This document shows positions 53,931 to 64,000 of a DNA stretch of 64,000 bases, one piece after another. Made by a program: the position numbers and the translations under genes. Under the pieces are notes generated by a model. That model did not search any database. It had not been told where the DNA came from and saw nothing but the letters and a program-made list of their open reading frames with translations. Origin of the DNA: Odontesthes bonariensis (taxonomy: Eukaryota; Chordata; Actinopteri; Atheriniformes; Atherinopsidae); the NCBI RefSeq assembly GCF_027942865.1, contig NC_134507.1, forward strand, positions 33,524,447 through 33,588,446, given 5' to 3'. Positions within the stretch are counted from its first letter, which is position 1; each line of letters begins with the position of its first letter.

Positions 53931-54219
53931 ATAAATTGGCAATTGGCAACAATTTATCAAGAACACATTTTAAATTTGGAACTTCATACCAATATTGTTC
54001 CATATGTAGTATCTATGTGGGGGAAAATTATGTTTGCAGATCAATGACCAAGAAAGAAGCATCTGTTTATGAAAGTAGGATAGTTTTGAGGGGATTTTTT
54101 CAACATTATAATTACAAAGTAAAAAGAAATTTAGGCCTCCTAATTTAGAGAAAATTAAATTCGGTATGAAGTTCCAAATTGAAGATGTGTTCTTGATAAA
54201 TTGTTTAAGCCAATTTATC
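53931..54219. mobile_element. Foldback/miniature element with about 60-bp inverted repeats
   Basis: The left part AACAATTTATCAAGAACACA to GGAACTTCATACC (53950-53990) and the right part GGTATGAAGTTCCAAATTG to TTGATAAATTG (54158-54205) are inverted copies with few mismatches, within ends ATAAATTGGC and GCCAATTTAT. The interior is AT-rich and non-coding. It lies directly beside a hAT transposase fragment. The flanking duplication is not clear. Confidence 0.7.
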
Positions 54220-54224
54220 CGTAA

Positions 54225-54560
54225 GGTCACTGTGAGTGTTCATAATGGCCAAATGTGTTAGTCTCTCCTGCGTCATGGTGCTGCGCAGCCAGGTTTTCAG
54301 GCTGAGAAAGAGCGCTCAGATGCTGTGACAGATATGGGCAGGGCCAGGGAAAGCCTAATGATCTTCTCCACCTCTGACAGCACGGAGCGGGGTTGGTGCT
54401 GCAAGGTTTGCAGGATGGACCCCTTTGCAGGAAAGCCCTCCTCTTTCCCCCGTCCCTGCATACAACTATAAAGAATGTGAAGGGGACAAAGGGCCTCCTC
54501 ACACTGGAGGGCAAAGTTGTTCAGGTATGTTGATTTGTCTTCATCAGAAGAACACACTAA
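54225..54560 (-). pseudogene. hAT transposase C-terminal (dimerisation) fragment
   Basis: One minus-strand frame encodes VLSEVEKIIRLSLALPISVT and ASERSFSA, the signature of the hAT C-terminal dimerisation region. It continues in another frame as LKTWLRSTMTQERLTHLAIM. A small deletion with frameshift separates them. This is similar to the ends of fish TTF/ZMYM-type hAT-derived proteins. Confidence 0.75.
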
Positions 54561-54785
54561 TACACTCAGATAAATTACCGTGCTTAATTGTAATTCAGAG
54601 ATACAAACATTTTAGGTAGACAAAGTAATGCAGTAAAAATTTGTGATTTTCTTGTAAACAACAGACTTTCTGCAGCTTTATTGTCTAATGACCAGTATTT
54701 GAAATGTTTTATTACAGAAAAGCTGTTGCAATGACATGTTTAGGTCTAATTAGATCACTAAGTGATTGAACTTGTTCTTATTTAG

Positions 54786-56071
54786 CTCTCAGCTGTGAAA
54801 AAGGTCCGCAGTGGGAGAGAGGAGGTCCCGCTGCGTGAGGTGAAGCTGCAGCAGGTAAGACCAGAGAACGGGAGGATTGGAGAGGAGGGACAACCTCTGT
54901 AGTTTCTAGATAAGGGAAGATAAAATAAGATAACTTTCATATTCTGTGAGTACCTTAGTAGTCTATGGGAGTGTGCTAACTGTCTCTTTCTGCGGCGCTG
55001 GTTGTTTATATGTTTACTGTGGTCACTTGTAGGCTGCACATTACAGAGTAATCTCTGGTGCCTTTATAGTTCTGACATCTCATACTGTGTTCTGTACAGG
55101 ATAAAGCTTCTGCCTCCCTCACGCTGTGGCGGGAAGCTGCAGTCCAGGAGCTGGACCTCGGCAGCCAGTGCAGGATTACCCACTTAAAGTCCAACATGGA
55201 TGCAGGAGGGGACTTCCTGCACACAACACCCTACAGCAATGTAGAAGTAAAAAGCATTCTAATTCATCTAATCTAAAAACACATTCTAATCAGGATCAGA
55301 ATGAGCTTTATTTGCCAAGTCGGTAGGCACATACAAGGAGTTGTTTTCTCTGGTTTAAACATGTAAAAGGCCACATGAAGTTTGGAGGTCTGCAGCAATT
55401 GACTCTGCAGAAAGGTCGCCAACCTTCTGCAGAGTCCATTGCTACAGACCTCCAAACCCCGCTCTGTCATTTTACGTGGCCGACCACTTGGTGGCTGAGC
55501 TGCTGGCGTTCCCAGTCGCTTCCACTTTGTTCTAACACCACTGACAGCTGACTGTGGGATATTTAGTAGCGAGGAAATGTCTCCACTGGACTTGTTGCAC
55601 AGGTGGCATCCTATCATGGCACCACGCTGGAATCCACTGAGCTCCTGAGAGCGAGCCATTCTTTCACAGATGCTTGTAGAAGCAGTCTGCATGCCGAGGG
55701 GCTTGCATTTCTACACCTGTGGCCATGGAAGTGATGGGAACCCCTGAATTTAATTATTTGGATGAGTGAGTGAATACTTTTGGCAATCTAGTGTATATTA
55801 TACAGACATAAAATGGCAAATGATCTGACACAATTGAGAAAGAGATTAAAGAATTAAACAAGGAGTAAGAAAGGGGTTTAATATCTAGCTGCAAGGTATT
55901 ATGGGACATAAGTGCTGTTTGTTTTGGCAGGTGCTGATTGTGACTGATGAGGCAGCTGGAGTGGAGGTGATGGGCGTGATGGAGAGCAGCACAAGGGGGG
56001 TGCTGGAGCTCCTCATGTCCAGCACCGAAGTGTTTTATATTTCCCAGGACTTGTGGGAGCCCTGGAAAAGG
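54786..56071 (+). CDS. OB-fold/RPA-like protein, three-exon fragment
   Basis: Exons 54786-54854, 55100-55246 and 55931-56071 have AG/GT borders (GTAAGA, GTAAAA, GTAAAG) and all join in phase 0, giving 119 residues without a stop. The sequence includes KKVRSGREEVPLREVKLQQ, ASLTLWREAAVQELDLGSQC and FYISQDLWEPWKR. LxLWRE after a conserved VPLREV is typical of RPA-like single-strand DNA-binding OB folds in fish, including ones linked to Helitrons. Start and end exons were not found. The second intron contains Tc1 and LINE debris (55287-55793), so the splice pattern has survived insertions. It may be the accessory gene of the neighbouring Helitron or an independent gene. Confidence 0.55.
55287..55355. 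mobile_element. Interspersed repeat fragment (fish non-LTR 3'-end type)
   Basis: ATCAGGATCAGAATGAGCTT followed by TATTTGCCAAGTCGGTAGGC and ACATACAAGGAGTTG is a very common fish repeat end. It is inserted next to the Tc1 remnant in the intron of the OB-fold gene. Confidence 0.5.
55380..55793 (-). mobile_element. Tc1-like transposon remnant
   Basis: The minus-strand left end CACTAGATTGCCAAAAGTAT is flanked by TA at 55794. The transposase start at 55659 encodes MARSQELSGFQRGAMIG, IPQSAVSGVRTKWKRLGTPA and QPPSGRPRKMTERG, the paired HTH DNA-binding region. The catalytic DDE part is gone. At the other side a foldback of about 35-bp arms (55381-55415 and 55421-55455) repeats the GGAGGTCTG word, showing an inverted internal duplication. 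Confidence 0.82.
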
Positions 56072-56529
56072 GTAAAGTCTTTCTAAATATAAAATATATT
56101 GGGAAAAAAATCATTAACATTGAGGCAGTGGAAAGACCCTGCCCTCTGGCAGAATAAATTTCATATATATGTATATAGTTTACACATAGTTAATATTGTT
56201 TTATGTTCTATTTTTATTAATGAAGTTTCTTTGAAAATCTAATAAAAATGAATTTAAATCCAGCATTTGGCTCAGTTGTATTGCTGTGGTAATATAGTCT
56301 GTGAAGATGAAGTGAAGATAAAAACTCTCCCAACCAAGGCTCAGCTCTGAAATACTACTGAGAGGAATTTCAGATGTGAGATGGTGACAGAGGGAGGACA
56401 CCTGGAAGAAACCCTGGACAGAATCAGACTTCAGATTTATTCATCTATTCAATAAAGATATATTTCAGTACTCTGTTTTAACGTAACATATAACAGTACA
56501 GATGCACATGTTCATTTATTTGTCATTTC

Positions 56530-57120
56530 AGTTCAGTTTTATTAACACAGACACAATTAAAAGAAGTAGCTTAGCTAAGGAATCCTACAAAATGCACCGT
56601 AACTTCTGTTCAATCCCGAGCACGCACAGAAGTGTGGGAAGAAAAAACTGAGTTTTAACAGGAAGAAAGCTCCATCAGAACCAGAACCAGGAAGGGCGGC
56701 CATCTGCCTGGAGCAGCTGGGGCTGAGAGGACAGAAAAGAGGGGACAACAAGCAGCGGAACACCAGGCCAGGGACACCTGCTGAGAGAGAGGAACAAGTT
56801 AATGACAACAATGATGTCACATGTACATGGAGAGGAGAGGTGCATCATGGGAGCTCCCCCAGCAGGCTGGGCCTATAGCAGCAGAACTATGGGATGTTTC
56901 AGGCTCAGCTGAGCCATCCCTAACTATAAGCTTCATCAGAAAGGAAAGTTTTAAGCCTGATCTTAAAAGTAGAGAGGGTGTCTGCTTCCTGAAGCCAAAC
57001 TGGCAGCTGGTTCCACAGAGAGGGGCCTGATAACGGAAGGCTCTGCTCTGCCATTTACACAAAAGGGGGAGATTAACATTATGCAGGACAGGTCCGATCC
57101 CTCGGTCAGTACATAGCTCA
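56530..57120. mobile_element. Interspersed fish repeat (probable LINE-type fragment)
   Basis: The segment with TCAGCTGAGCCATCCCTAAC, AAGTTTTAAGCCTGATCTTA, AAAAGTAGAGAGGGTGTCTG and GCAGCTGGTTCCACAGAGAG is one I recognise as a very abundant repeat in teleost introns and UTRs. The class is uncertain. Fragments of plus-strand frame (FKPDLKSREGVCFL) are seen but are not a gene. Confidence 0.5.
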
Positions 57121-57129
57121 TGCAAATTT

Positions 57130-57785
57130 GACTGTATCCATTGAACTTATGATAGAATCATGCACCGTATTAGTCATTTTGGGGAACTCTGATTAAAGTT
57201 TTAATAATGTCTCTTGCTGAGATTACATTTTATAACATTTAAGTCTAACACACCATGTTACTGTGATAAAATTAAAGGTTACGACTCTTAAATAACAGTA
57301 CAACAGCTACAAGACGTCCAGGTTACACATATAACAGGGCTAAAACTGACAGGATTTCAGCTGAAAAACACTTTGAAAGATGGAAGTTGTAATAATCCTA
57401 AACCTGTCACTTGATTTCATTGTAAGACACAAATTTTTTTTGTACTATTAACAAAATTTCAACAAACTTCTATAACTGCTTAACTTGACGGATAAACATA
57501 CATTTATATTTATATCTAAATATCTGTTGTTGTAATATAATGTAAATGTAATATAAATATCTCAAGTGTTTCCAGTTAAAGCGAGTCTGCCATGTCAGCA
57601 GAAAGTATTACCTTATTGCTGAATATACTGTCCTGTTCCTGTGGGCAGTGTCAGTGATTGACAGATAAAGCAGCCAATCAGCACATGATGTTCACTGCAG
57701 GGCAGCTGCTTACTCGTGTGTACAGTATCTGACTAAATACATCCCAAAGAAGGAAAGTGGTCAGTCAGAGTACCTGCAAACTGTC
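57130..57785. other. No supported gene; flank or missing 5' part of the Helitron
   Basis: AT-rich sequence. The Rep (HUH) nuclease coding part expected before the Helitron helicase was not found in any frame here. Confidence 0.35.
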
Positions 57786-58418
57786 ATGGAGAATTCCAAC
57801 ATGGACAGAGTTAATGAGTGTGATGAGATGAGAGCTGTCATGCAGGCTGACTCCAGAAAGAGAGAGATCAGTGCTCAGGAGTGTGTGACTCGTGCATGTG
57901 GAATAAAGATGAAGAAGTGCTCACGCAGTGTTGTGTTCATTCCTACTGATGACAGTCCAGTGAAAATGAGTCGCCCCATGTCATTCTTGGAGGACACCCC
58001 GTCAGAGTCTCGTAATGTCTGGATGACGAGTTTGAGTGACAAATACAAAGCCAGACCCGAGACCCCAGAGTATGAGGAGATGTGCTCGGCTGATTTTGCT
58101 GCTAGCTGCAGGTTTGTCAGTGCAGACCACTCAAAGCGTGATGGTGTTTCACCACTTCTGAATGAGCTGGGATTTGTCCAAAGGCGGAAAAATGATAAGC
58201 CCTCTGTCATCAGATATTACCAATGTTCCAAGGAGAAACAGCCCGAGCAGTTTTATGCCAGATTACTGAGACTGTACCTTCCTCACCGATCCGAGTATGA
58301 AATACCAAGTGCCCATCTTCCAACCTACGAGTCTTTGTACAACTCTGGCTGGGTGCAGCTCCCAGGCTCAAACCGTCCTGAGAGCGTGAAAAACATTATA
58401 CAAACACACAGAGACTAA
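57786..58418 (+). pseudogene. Helitron Rep/helicase linker region
   Basis: It encodes VVFIPTDDSPVKMSRPMSFL, NVWMTSLSDKYKARPETPEY and a block ending HLPTYESLYNSGWVQLPG. These are landmarks of the stretch that precedes the helicase in animal Helitron proteins (MSRP, YKARP, FExxCxADFA-like). After the stop the same frame continues YEKHTEEIENALVEFEESRE, so the stop interrupts the original protein. A further frame change near 58530 leads into the helicase. Confidence 0.72.
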
Positions 58419-58570
58419 TATGAGAAACACACTGAGGAGATTGAGAATGCACTTGTAGAGTTTGAGGAGAGCAGAGAGCATGTGATGGATGAATGGTGGA
58501 ATCTGGCTCCTGAATCTGAAGTTGTGACGATGAGCTGCAGCAAAGAGAGCCAGACGATGAGCAGGAAAAT

Positions 58571-59545
58571 GTGCCCGACTATTGTCCTCAGTCTGCTGCT
58601 GTGACAGAAATGAGAGCCATCAGAGAACCCCCAGCTGTGGATCCAGCTGTGCTGCGGCAGATGTATCAGAACCTGAAGCAGAAGCAGGCCTGTGTGTTCC
58701 ATGCTATCAGAGACTGCTGCATTAAACTTGTGTGTGGCCTAAATCCAGAGCAGTTTTTCTTTTATGTCAACGGTGATGCAGGAACAGGAAAGTCCCACCT
58801 GATGAAATGCATTTACTCAGAGGCATCTAAGATACTGAGCAAACTGCAGCTACATGCAGAGGAGTTTGCCATATCAAAGCCAACTGTTTTACTCTCTTCT
58901 TTCACTGGAACTGCAGCTTTCAGCATCTGTGGCACAACACTGCACTCTCTGCTGAAGCTTCCACGCAGTCTGAAAGCACCAATCCAAGGACTCGCTAACC
59001 AACTGGATGAACTCACATCTGAACCTTTTAATGCTCAAATCATCATTATCGCTGAGATCTCCATGGTTTCAAAGCCTCTTTTTGCTTATGTGGACGCAGG
59101 ACTGAAACAGATCAAAGGCAACCAGAGAGCGTTTGGTGGAATGTCAGTTTTAGCTGTTGGAGATTTCTATCAGCTGCCGCCTGTGCGCCAGTCTAAACCT
59201 CTGTGTGTACACGACCCAGCAGATACTGACCTGTGGCAGGAACATTTTCAGATGATCACTCTGACTGAGATCATGAGACAGAAGGATGATGTTGCCTTTG
59301 CAGACGTGCTGAACAGGATCGGGGTGAAACCAAAGGCAGACGAGCTGTCTCAGGCTGACAGAGATTTGTTGTCACAGGCCATCACTGAACCAGCTCTTTG
59401 TCCCACTGAGCTTCTGCACATTTTCCCACCAATAAGTTGGTTGATGAACACAACTCAGCGACACTGGCTTTGTTCCATTCCAACATTATCACGATGGATG
59501 CAGATGACTTCCAGAAAGATCCCGAACAGGCAGAATGGCCCGTAA
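58571..59545 (+). pseudogene. Helitron PIF1-like helicase, N-terminal half
   Basis: Walker A is [10 protein letters not shown] at about residues 68-77, followed by SSFTGTAAF (motif Ia) and HSLLKLP. The Walker B region reads [11 protein letters not shown] where PIF1 helicases have DEISM, so the catalytic Asp is replaced by Ala. Motif [20 protein letters not shown] is intact. The protein would unwind DNA during rolling-circle transposition. The Walker B change alone should abolish ATP hydrolysis. The frame shifts near its end into 59535 onward. Confidence 0.82.
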
Positions 59546-60575
59546 AGACACACCATGTAAGGGAGGCCGAAATGATTTTGCCCACACTCTGAAAGCTGCT
59601 GAAGGGGCTCGTGTCATGCTCACCAGAAACTTTGACATTCAGAACGGTCTGGTTAACGGGGCTTCTGCCACACTGATGTGCATAGTGACTTCTGAGGATG
59701 ATCAACACATCACTAAGCTGGGCCTGAGGATGGATAATCAGACAGGTGTAGCAAGAATCCAGAGTGGAGCTCCAGAATCTGCCAATCTGGTTTACATGGA
59801 GAGAGCAGAGGAGAAGCTGAAACAGAACGGAGTGCTACGCAGACAGTTTCCTGTGAGGCTGGCGTTCTCCTGCACTGTCCATAAAACCCAGGGCCTCACA
59901 ACACATGCAGCCGTGGTGTCCCTGCAGAAAGTCTCTGAAGCAGGTATGGCTTATGTAGCTCTCAGCAGGGGGACGTCTCTCAGTGGGCTGGATTTACTGG
60001 ATTTGGATGAAAAGAAAATATACGCCAATGCTGAAGTGAGCGCAGCGCTCCAGACCATGAGAAAAGCCGATGTGGATCACATGATGCCTCTTCTTCAGGT
60101 GAGAGAAACAGTACACAGGCCCGACACTCTGAGCCTTGTTCAGCACAACACAGAGGGACTGCCATCTCACATCGGTGACATCAGGAGACATCATGAGCTG
60201 TGCCTGGCAGATGTCCTGTGTCTGACAGAAACTCACCTGCAGGGCTCCTTTGTTGCAGACAGGCTGCATCTGGACGGCTACAACATGTTCAAGCGCAACA
60301 GACACACGTCCTACACTCAGTATCCTCAGATGGCCAGCAGAGCAGGTGGCGGAGTTGCTGTCTATGTGAGAAAGCACATTCAGGTGCGTGAGAGACAGTA
60401 TCTGCATAATGTGACTGATCTGGAGTTTGTGGCTTTGAAGGTTGAGGCTCCAGTCTGTGCAGTGATTGCAGCTGTGTACAGACCTCCTGACTACAGTCTG
60501 AGACCGTTCCTGGAGAACCTGGGAAGCCTTTTGGATGGACTGTCACCCTGTTATTGTGTGTGGAGACTTCAATGA
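59535..60575 (+). pseudogene. Helitron helicase C-terminus and endonuclease N-terminus
   Basis: It encodes GARVMLTRNFDIQNGLVNGA, FSCTVHKTQGLT and MAYVALSR, helicase motifs IV-VI of PIF1. An endonuclease/exonuclease/phosphatase fold then starts at LVQHNTEGLPSHI, with LCLTETHLQG, GGVAVYVRK and AVYRPPD. The frame shifts at about 60540. The endonuclease-type domain shows that the two activities were fused in one protein. Confidence 0.8.
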
Positions 60576-60789
60576 GAATCAGGTACTCAGGTCAACAAAG
60601 CCAGTTGTAGATGTGTTTCAGTCTAAGGGATATGTACAGCTGATCACCTCTGCCACCACAGACAGGAACACGCTGCTTGACCTTATTTTCATTTCCCAGC
60701 CACAGCGATGTCTCCACTCAGGTGTCATGAGAACGTATTACAGCTATCACAACCCAGTGTTCTGTGTCCTGTCCACCAGGGAACCATGA
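60535..60789 (+). pseudogene. Helitron endonuclease domain, C-terminal part
   Basis: It continues the previous domain as VIVCGDFNENQ, then LLDLIFISQPQ and YYSYHNPVFCVL. GDFN and the DLIF and H-containing ends are landmarks of the EEP nuclease fold. It is followed by a stop at 60789. Confidence 0.75.
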
Positions 60790-60950
60790 AGAGGTCGCTG
60801 AGTCTTAAAAATCATGACAAATGTAAACAATTACTGCCTGAAGTTCGTAGTTTTGGTGAAGAGATAATAATGTTTTCTTCAGAAAAGTATAAGAAAAGTT
60901 TTATCACAAAATCTGAAGAGCTGAAATATGCTATTGATATTTAACTGAAT

Positions 60951-61361
60951 CGGATAATGACTTTTTCCAAATACTTTATTTTTTCTCAATATTGGACGTT
61001 TCTCCTCATAAAATATTATTGACAGCTAATATAATACTTATAATATAAGCCTCATACCTGATTTAAAACACAACTTAATTTCAGAAAAGGGACATTTTTG
61101 TCCCCTTTTAAAACCACCTAAAAACATCATATATTAATATTTTTTCCACTTTATTTTTCATAAACCTTTTATTCCACTTCAGTTCTAATCATAACTACCA
61201 AGTTTTCAATTATTTAAAAAAAAATGAACCCTTTAGGTGCCAATTTGAACTTTTTAGCCCAAATTTTCAGCCTTTAGGTGCCAGTATTTTCAAAATATGG
61301 AATGCAAAGTGGAATTATTGAGTAGGGATAATTATGGTCTGGGATATAGCTAAAGCGGAAC
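60951..61361. other. No supported gene
   Basis: AT-rich sequence after the Helitron coding relic, which may contain its 3' end. I could not locate the CTRR-type terminus with confidence. Confidence 0.3.
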
Positions 61362-61532
61362 AAGACAAATATTCTCTCTGCCTTCTGCTTCTGCACAAGA
61401 GAAACAACAAAGAAAGCAGAGTGCTGCGGAGATAACAGCAGCTGAGTCCAGAACTCATTAATACAACATGAATAACAGGAAAGTCTCTGAGGACATTAAA
61501 CAGCTTTGGCTTGTTGTCAGATTCTGATCCAT
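61362..61532 (+). repeat. Segmental direct duplicate of 21285-21454
   Basis: Nearly identical to 21285-21454 in the same orientation (GCCTTCTGCTTCTGCACAAG; AACAGGAAAGTCTCTGAGGA). The flanks differ on both sides after short distances. Confidence 0.8.
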
Positions 61533-62639
61533 TCATGAAGCTAAACTGGTGGTTTGGTGCAGCAAACTGGTCCCAGCAGCTGGACATCAGTGGTTGGACT
61601 GGTGGACTACCTCAGTGAAGAGTAGAGGACATCTGGCTCTGCTGGAGACTCTGAAAACAAACACACACAGTTCCAGCTGCAGGAAACACAACTCCAGGAG
61701 AAAGGATTGAAGCTGATTATCTCTGGGACGTTCAGGATCAGAGGCTCCCGCATACCTGCAGCTCCCCCTTTCATCCAGGCAGGAAAAGCCAAAGGACAGA
61801 GGCCAAATACATCAGATGTTGCTGCATACTTGAAATGAAAGTGTTTCTGCAGCCAAAGACATTTGTACTATATTTGCACTTTATATAACTGGATGAGAAT
61901 CGATAAGCGACATCGATAATGGAACCGGAATTGGTCAATTTCTAACATTTCCCATCCCAAGTCCTGGGAACCTGGTGAGTGTGAAAATGATGCACTGATG
62001 GTGGATAAAGCAGTGGGACACGTCCAGCAGTGGAGCTGCAGCAGAGCTGGAGTCCGGTTGGGTTATCTGAGCATAGAGGCTGGAAGCAGGGTGAACAGCT
62101 GAGCTGCTTCTGTGCAGAGTTGGGAATAAAGAGCAGCTGTACCTCTGGTCCTGTTGGATCTGATGACTGTTTGTCCAGAAGTGAGGTGGTCTGTCCTGAC
62201 TGCAGAGTAGACTGCAGCTGGATGGCTTTCTGCAACATGAAATACATCCAGATTATATCCCTGCAGGTAAAACTTTAACATCACTGCTGCTGGGGAAAAC
62301 ATTAGATTTTCCTCCTGCAGCAGGATGAAGAAGACGGGACAAACAGCAACACTTTTGCACAGTTTGCTCCTCTTCTTAACACCTCTGCTGAGAGCAGTAA
62401 ATAACCAAATATAGATGGTGAGAATCAGCCTGAAAGCGGAGAGTGGACGACCACGAAGCTGCAGCTTCTGTTTCTACAAGAGAACAGCTTTGAGCACAGG
62501 GTGGAAAACAGATCTGCTGTCACACTATCAGCAACCACAGCAGAGCTCTCTGCAGAGAGAAGTCTCAGCATCAGAGAACAGACGGGCATCTGCAGGAGGA
62601 AGCTGCAGCTGTGCTTTCACATGCACACTTTCTAACTCC
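61533..62639. other. No supported gene
   Basis: Short open frames without domain or splice support. The interval precedes a BED-finger fragment and may include its intron. Confidence 0.3.
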
Positions 62640-62930
62640 ACAGGACTATTCTGGCAAAGTTCAGAATACAACTTTAGGCAATACAGTAACATTTGCTTAT
62701 TGTGTGGAAATAAACCGTCTAACATGGTCCCAAACCAGCTCAAACTTCATCTCCAAACTAAACATCCGTCACTTCAGAACAAGAACACCAAGTATTTGGT
62801 TTGCCTGCATCAACACACTGAGGAACAGGCAACTTTCATGAGAAAAACCTCTGAGGTTTCTCTGAATGTTTGCTACGTGGAAGCTGAACTCAAAGCAAAT
62901 AAAAGCAGCCACACAGGAGCAGAGGCGTGA
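62640..62930 (+). pseudogene. BED-finger protein fragment (ZBED5/FAM200-like, hAT-derived)
   Basis: After a possible TTCTAACTCCACAG acceptor the frame encodes [40 protein letters not shown] and [14 protein letters not shown]. The C-x2-C ... H-x4-H arrangement with KLKxHLxTKHPSLxxK is typical of the BED zinc finger at the start of ZBED5-like proteins and their parent hAT transposases. It ends with a stop at 62930 and the transposase body is absent. Confidence 0.65.
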
Positions 62931-64000
62931 ATACTACCTGCCTGCAGAGCCTTTGTAATGAGATGCTCGGGCCTAACGCTGCTTAACAAGCAGCTAAAGT
63001 TCCTCCGTCAGAGAACACAGTTTCAGACATATTGATGACGGAGTTTTAGAGCATCTGAATGAACTGAACACTGACATGAAAACCCGCTCACAAGCACGAC
63101 AATGGATTCTGCCCAAAGATGCACCTCTGGAAACAACACCTGGAACGGGCCAACCTTGACATGTTCCCCCTCTGAAATGACTGAAATGAAGTGTTGCAGC
63201 ACTTTGGGGGATAATCAGGTCAGGCCTAGAGAAGGAGCTCACCTCCCAGGAAGGTTTACTCCAGGAGCCTCCAGCCCACTGTTGATCCTGCGGTTCAGAG
63301 GAACAACGGACCAGATATTCATCAACGCAGTTACTGAAGGGGTCGTGGGAGTTTGAACACACAGTCCACATGTTTTTGTTGACTTAGAGAAGGCGTATAA
63401 CCACGTCCCCCGAGGGATCCTGTGGGAGGCGCTGAGTGTGACGTCATGAGGGCGAGTAGAAAGCATGATTTACAGACTAAGACGTGCTGTGTGAGTGTGG
63501 CTGAATGTGGCAGGTAGTGTTGAAGCTCTGAGTGCTCATTAAGATCAGAAAAGTGCTGTACAGGAACAGTCCATTTCTACTTTCTGATAAGGTTCCGTGT
63601 GGGCGTGGCCTAAAGCCCATCTCTATCTGACACCACCGTCTCTTAGAGTTCCTCAAACATTTCCTGCTGTCGACTTTAGCAGAAAACACCTGAGCTGAAA
63701 CAAGGTGGGGCGAGCAGTGGTAAAGCCCTGCTGCCCCCCCCACAGACCACTCACACCGTTTATTCTTTACACGCTCAGCTGCAGGAGTTTGGGTCAAACT
63801 GAGCATTTATTTTGCATTCTTTTCACTTAGTTTCTGTCCGCTCTGAGTTGTGTAAAGTTCCTCCTGAAGCAGCTCATCATCATGTGTTTTCCATCCGACC
63901 TCAGCCTGAGCTGTTTTAATGTCCCCTCCACTATCAGAAGTTCTCCACAGAGCAGGAACAGTTAAAGGATTTCAGCTGAAGCAGAAAAACACAGCTTCTC
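62931..64000. other. No supported gene; LINE RT scrap at 63376-63435
   Basis: The plus-strand frame at 63376-63435 encodes FVDLEKAYNHVPRGILWEAL, the reverse-transcriptase motif (xDLEKAYDxVPR) of RTE-type LINEs. The surroundings show no further intact domain. The rest of the interval has no supportable exon. Confidence 0.5.

Larger units (their letters stand above)
57786..60950 (+). mobile_element. Helitron relic (linker, PIF1 helicase, endonuclease)
   Basis: Consecutive plus-strand frames cover the region between Rep and helicase (57786-58418), the PIF1-type helicase (58571-59545 into 59535-60120) and an apurinic-like endonuclease domain (about 60120-60790). This is the gene plan of vertebrate Helitrons with a C-terminal endonuclease. 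The Rep nuclease is absent, and at least one internal stop and three frame changes are present, so it is dead. Terminal TC and CTRR-hairpin ends were not identified. Confidence 0.82.

Noticed and set aside
1-64000. Retroviral, LTR or other capsid/envelope-bearing elements
   Set aside because: I looked for protease, RT-RNaseH and integrase order and for paired long terminal repeats and saw none that could be supported.

Overview
The window looks like a teleost fish chromosome. The evidence is the fish-type repeat content (Tc1, several hAT families with exact 8-bp target duplications, TTAA-flanked miniature elements, Helitron, L2/RTE-type LINE tails), spliced genes with long introns, a vertebrate-type 7SL RNA gene and vertebrate U2/U5/5S genes. 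I saw no bacterial genes, CRISPR array or recognisable retroviral/LTR element.

Layout. (1) 1.5-11.1 kb: three minus-strand genes for small secreted, low-complexity proteins with the same exon plan (short start exon, signal-peptide exon, one or two large exons). I do not recognise the family; it may be a lineage-specific tandem array. (2) 12.1-13.0 kb: a stranded piece of the 5S/snRNA repeat unit. (3) 13.7-18.6 kb: hAT and TTAA-flanked miniature elements, an apparently complete 7SL (SRP) RNA gene with its upstream CRE/ATF site, and transposase relics. (4) 20.4 kb: a decayed immunoglobulin V-type exon. (5) 22-23.4 kb: a C2H2 zinc-finger exon that is an inverted copy of the one at 40.3-41.9 kb. 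(6) 24-34 kb: mostly transposon-derived material (integrase-type exons, THAP exon, exons of an unrecognised gene, hAT, pogo-like and other inverted-repeat elements). (7) 34.4-41.3 kb: a plus-strand zinc-finger gene whose first coding exon is a Gln/Asn/Glu minisatellite and whose 4.2-kb intron holds nested hAT and SINE insertions. (8) 43.3-52.2 kb: a cluster of linked U5, U2 and 5S genes in both orientations, with a 5.6-kb non-LTR retrotransposon (Keno-like, Tx1/L1 lineage, both reading frames open) inserted inside a U2 gene. (9) 54-61 kb: exons of an OB-fold/RPA-like protein and a degraded Helitron (PIF1-type helicase plus endonuclease domain), with hAT, Tc1 and LINE debris. (10) 61-64 kb: a duplicated segment, a BED-finger fragment and a LINE RT scrap.

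How it fits together. The RNA-gene cluster supplies splicing (U2, U5) and ribosome (5S) RNAs, and the Keno-like element uses such a multicopy RNA gene as its insertion site. The two zinc-finger copies differ mainly at DNA-contacting residues, as expected for fast-evolving DNA-binding proteins in a transposon-rich region. All function calls rest on reading motifs by eye; no database search was possible.
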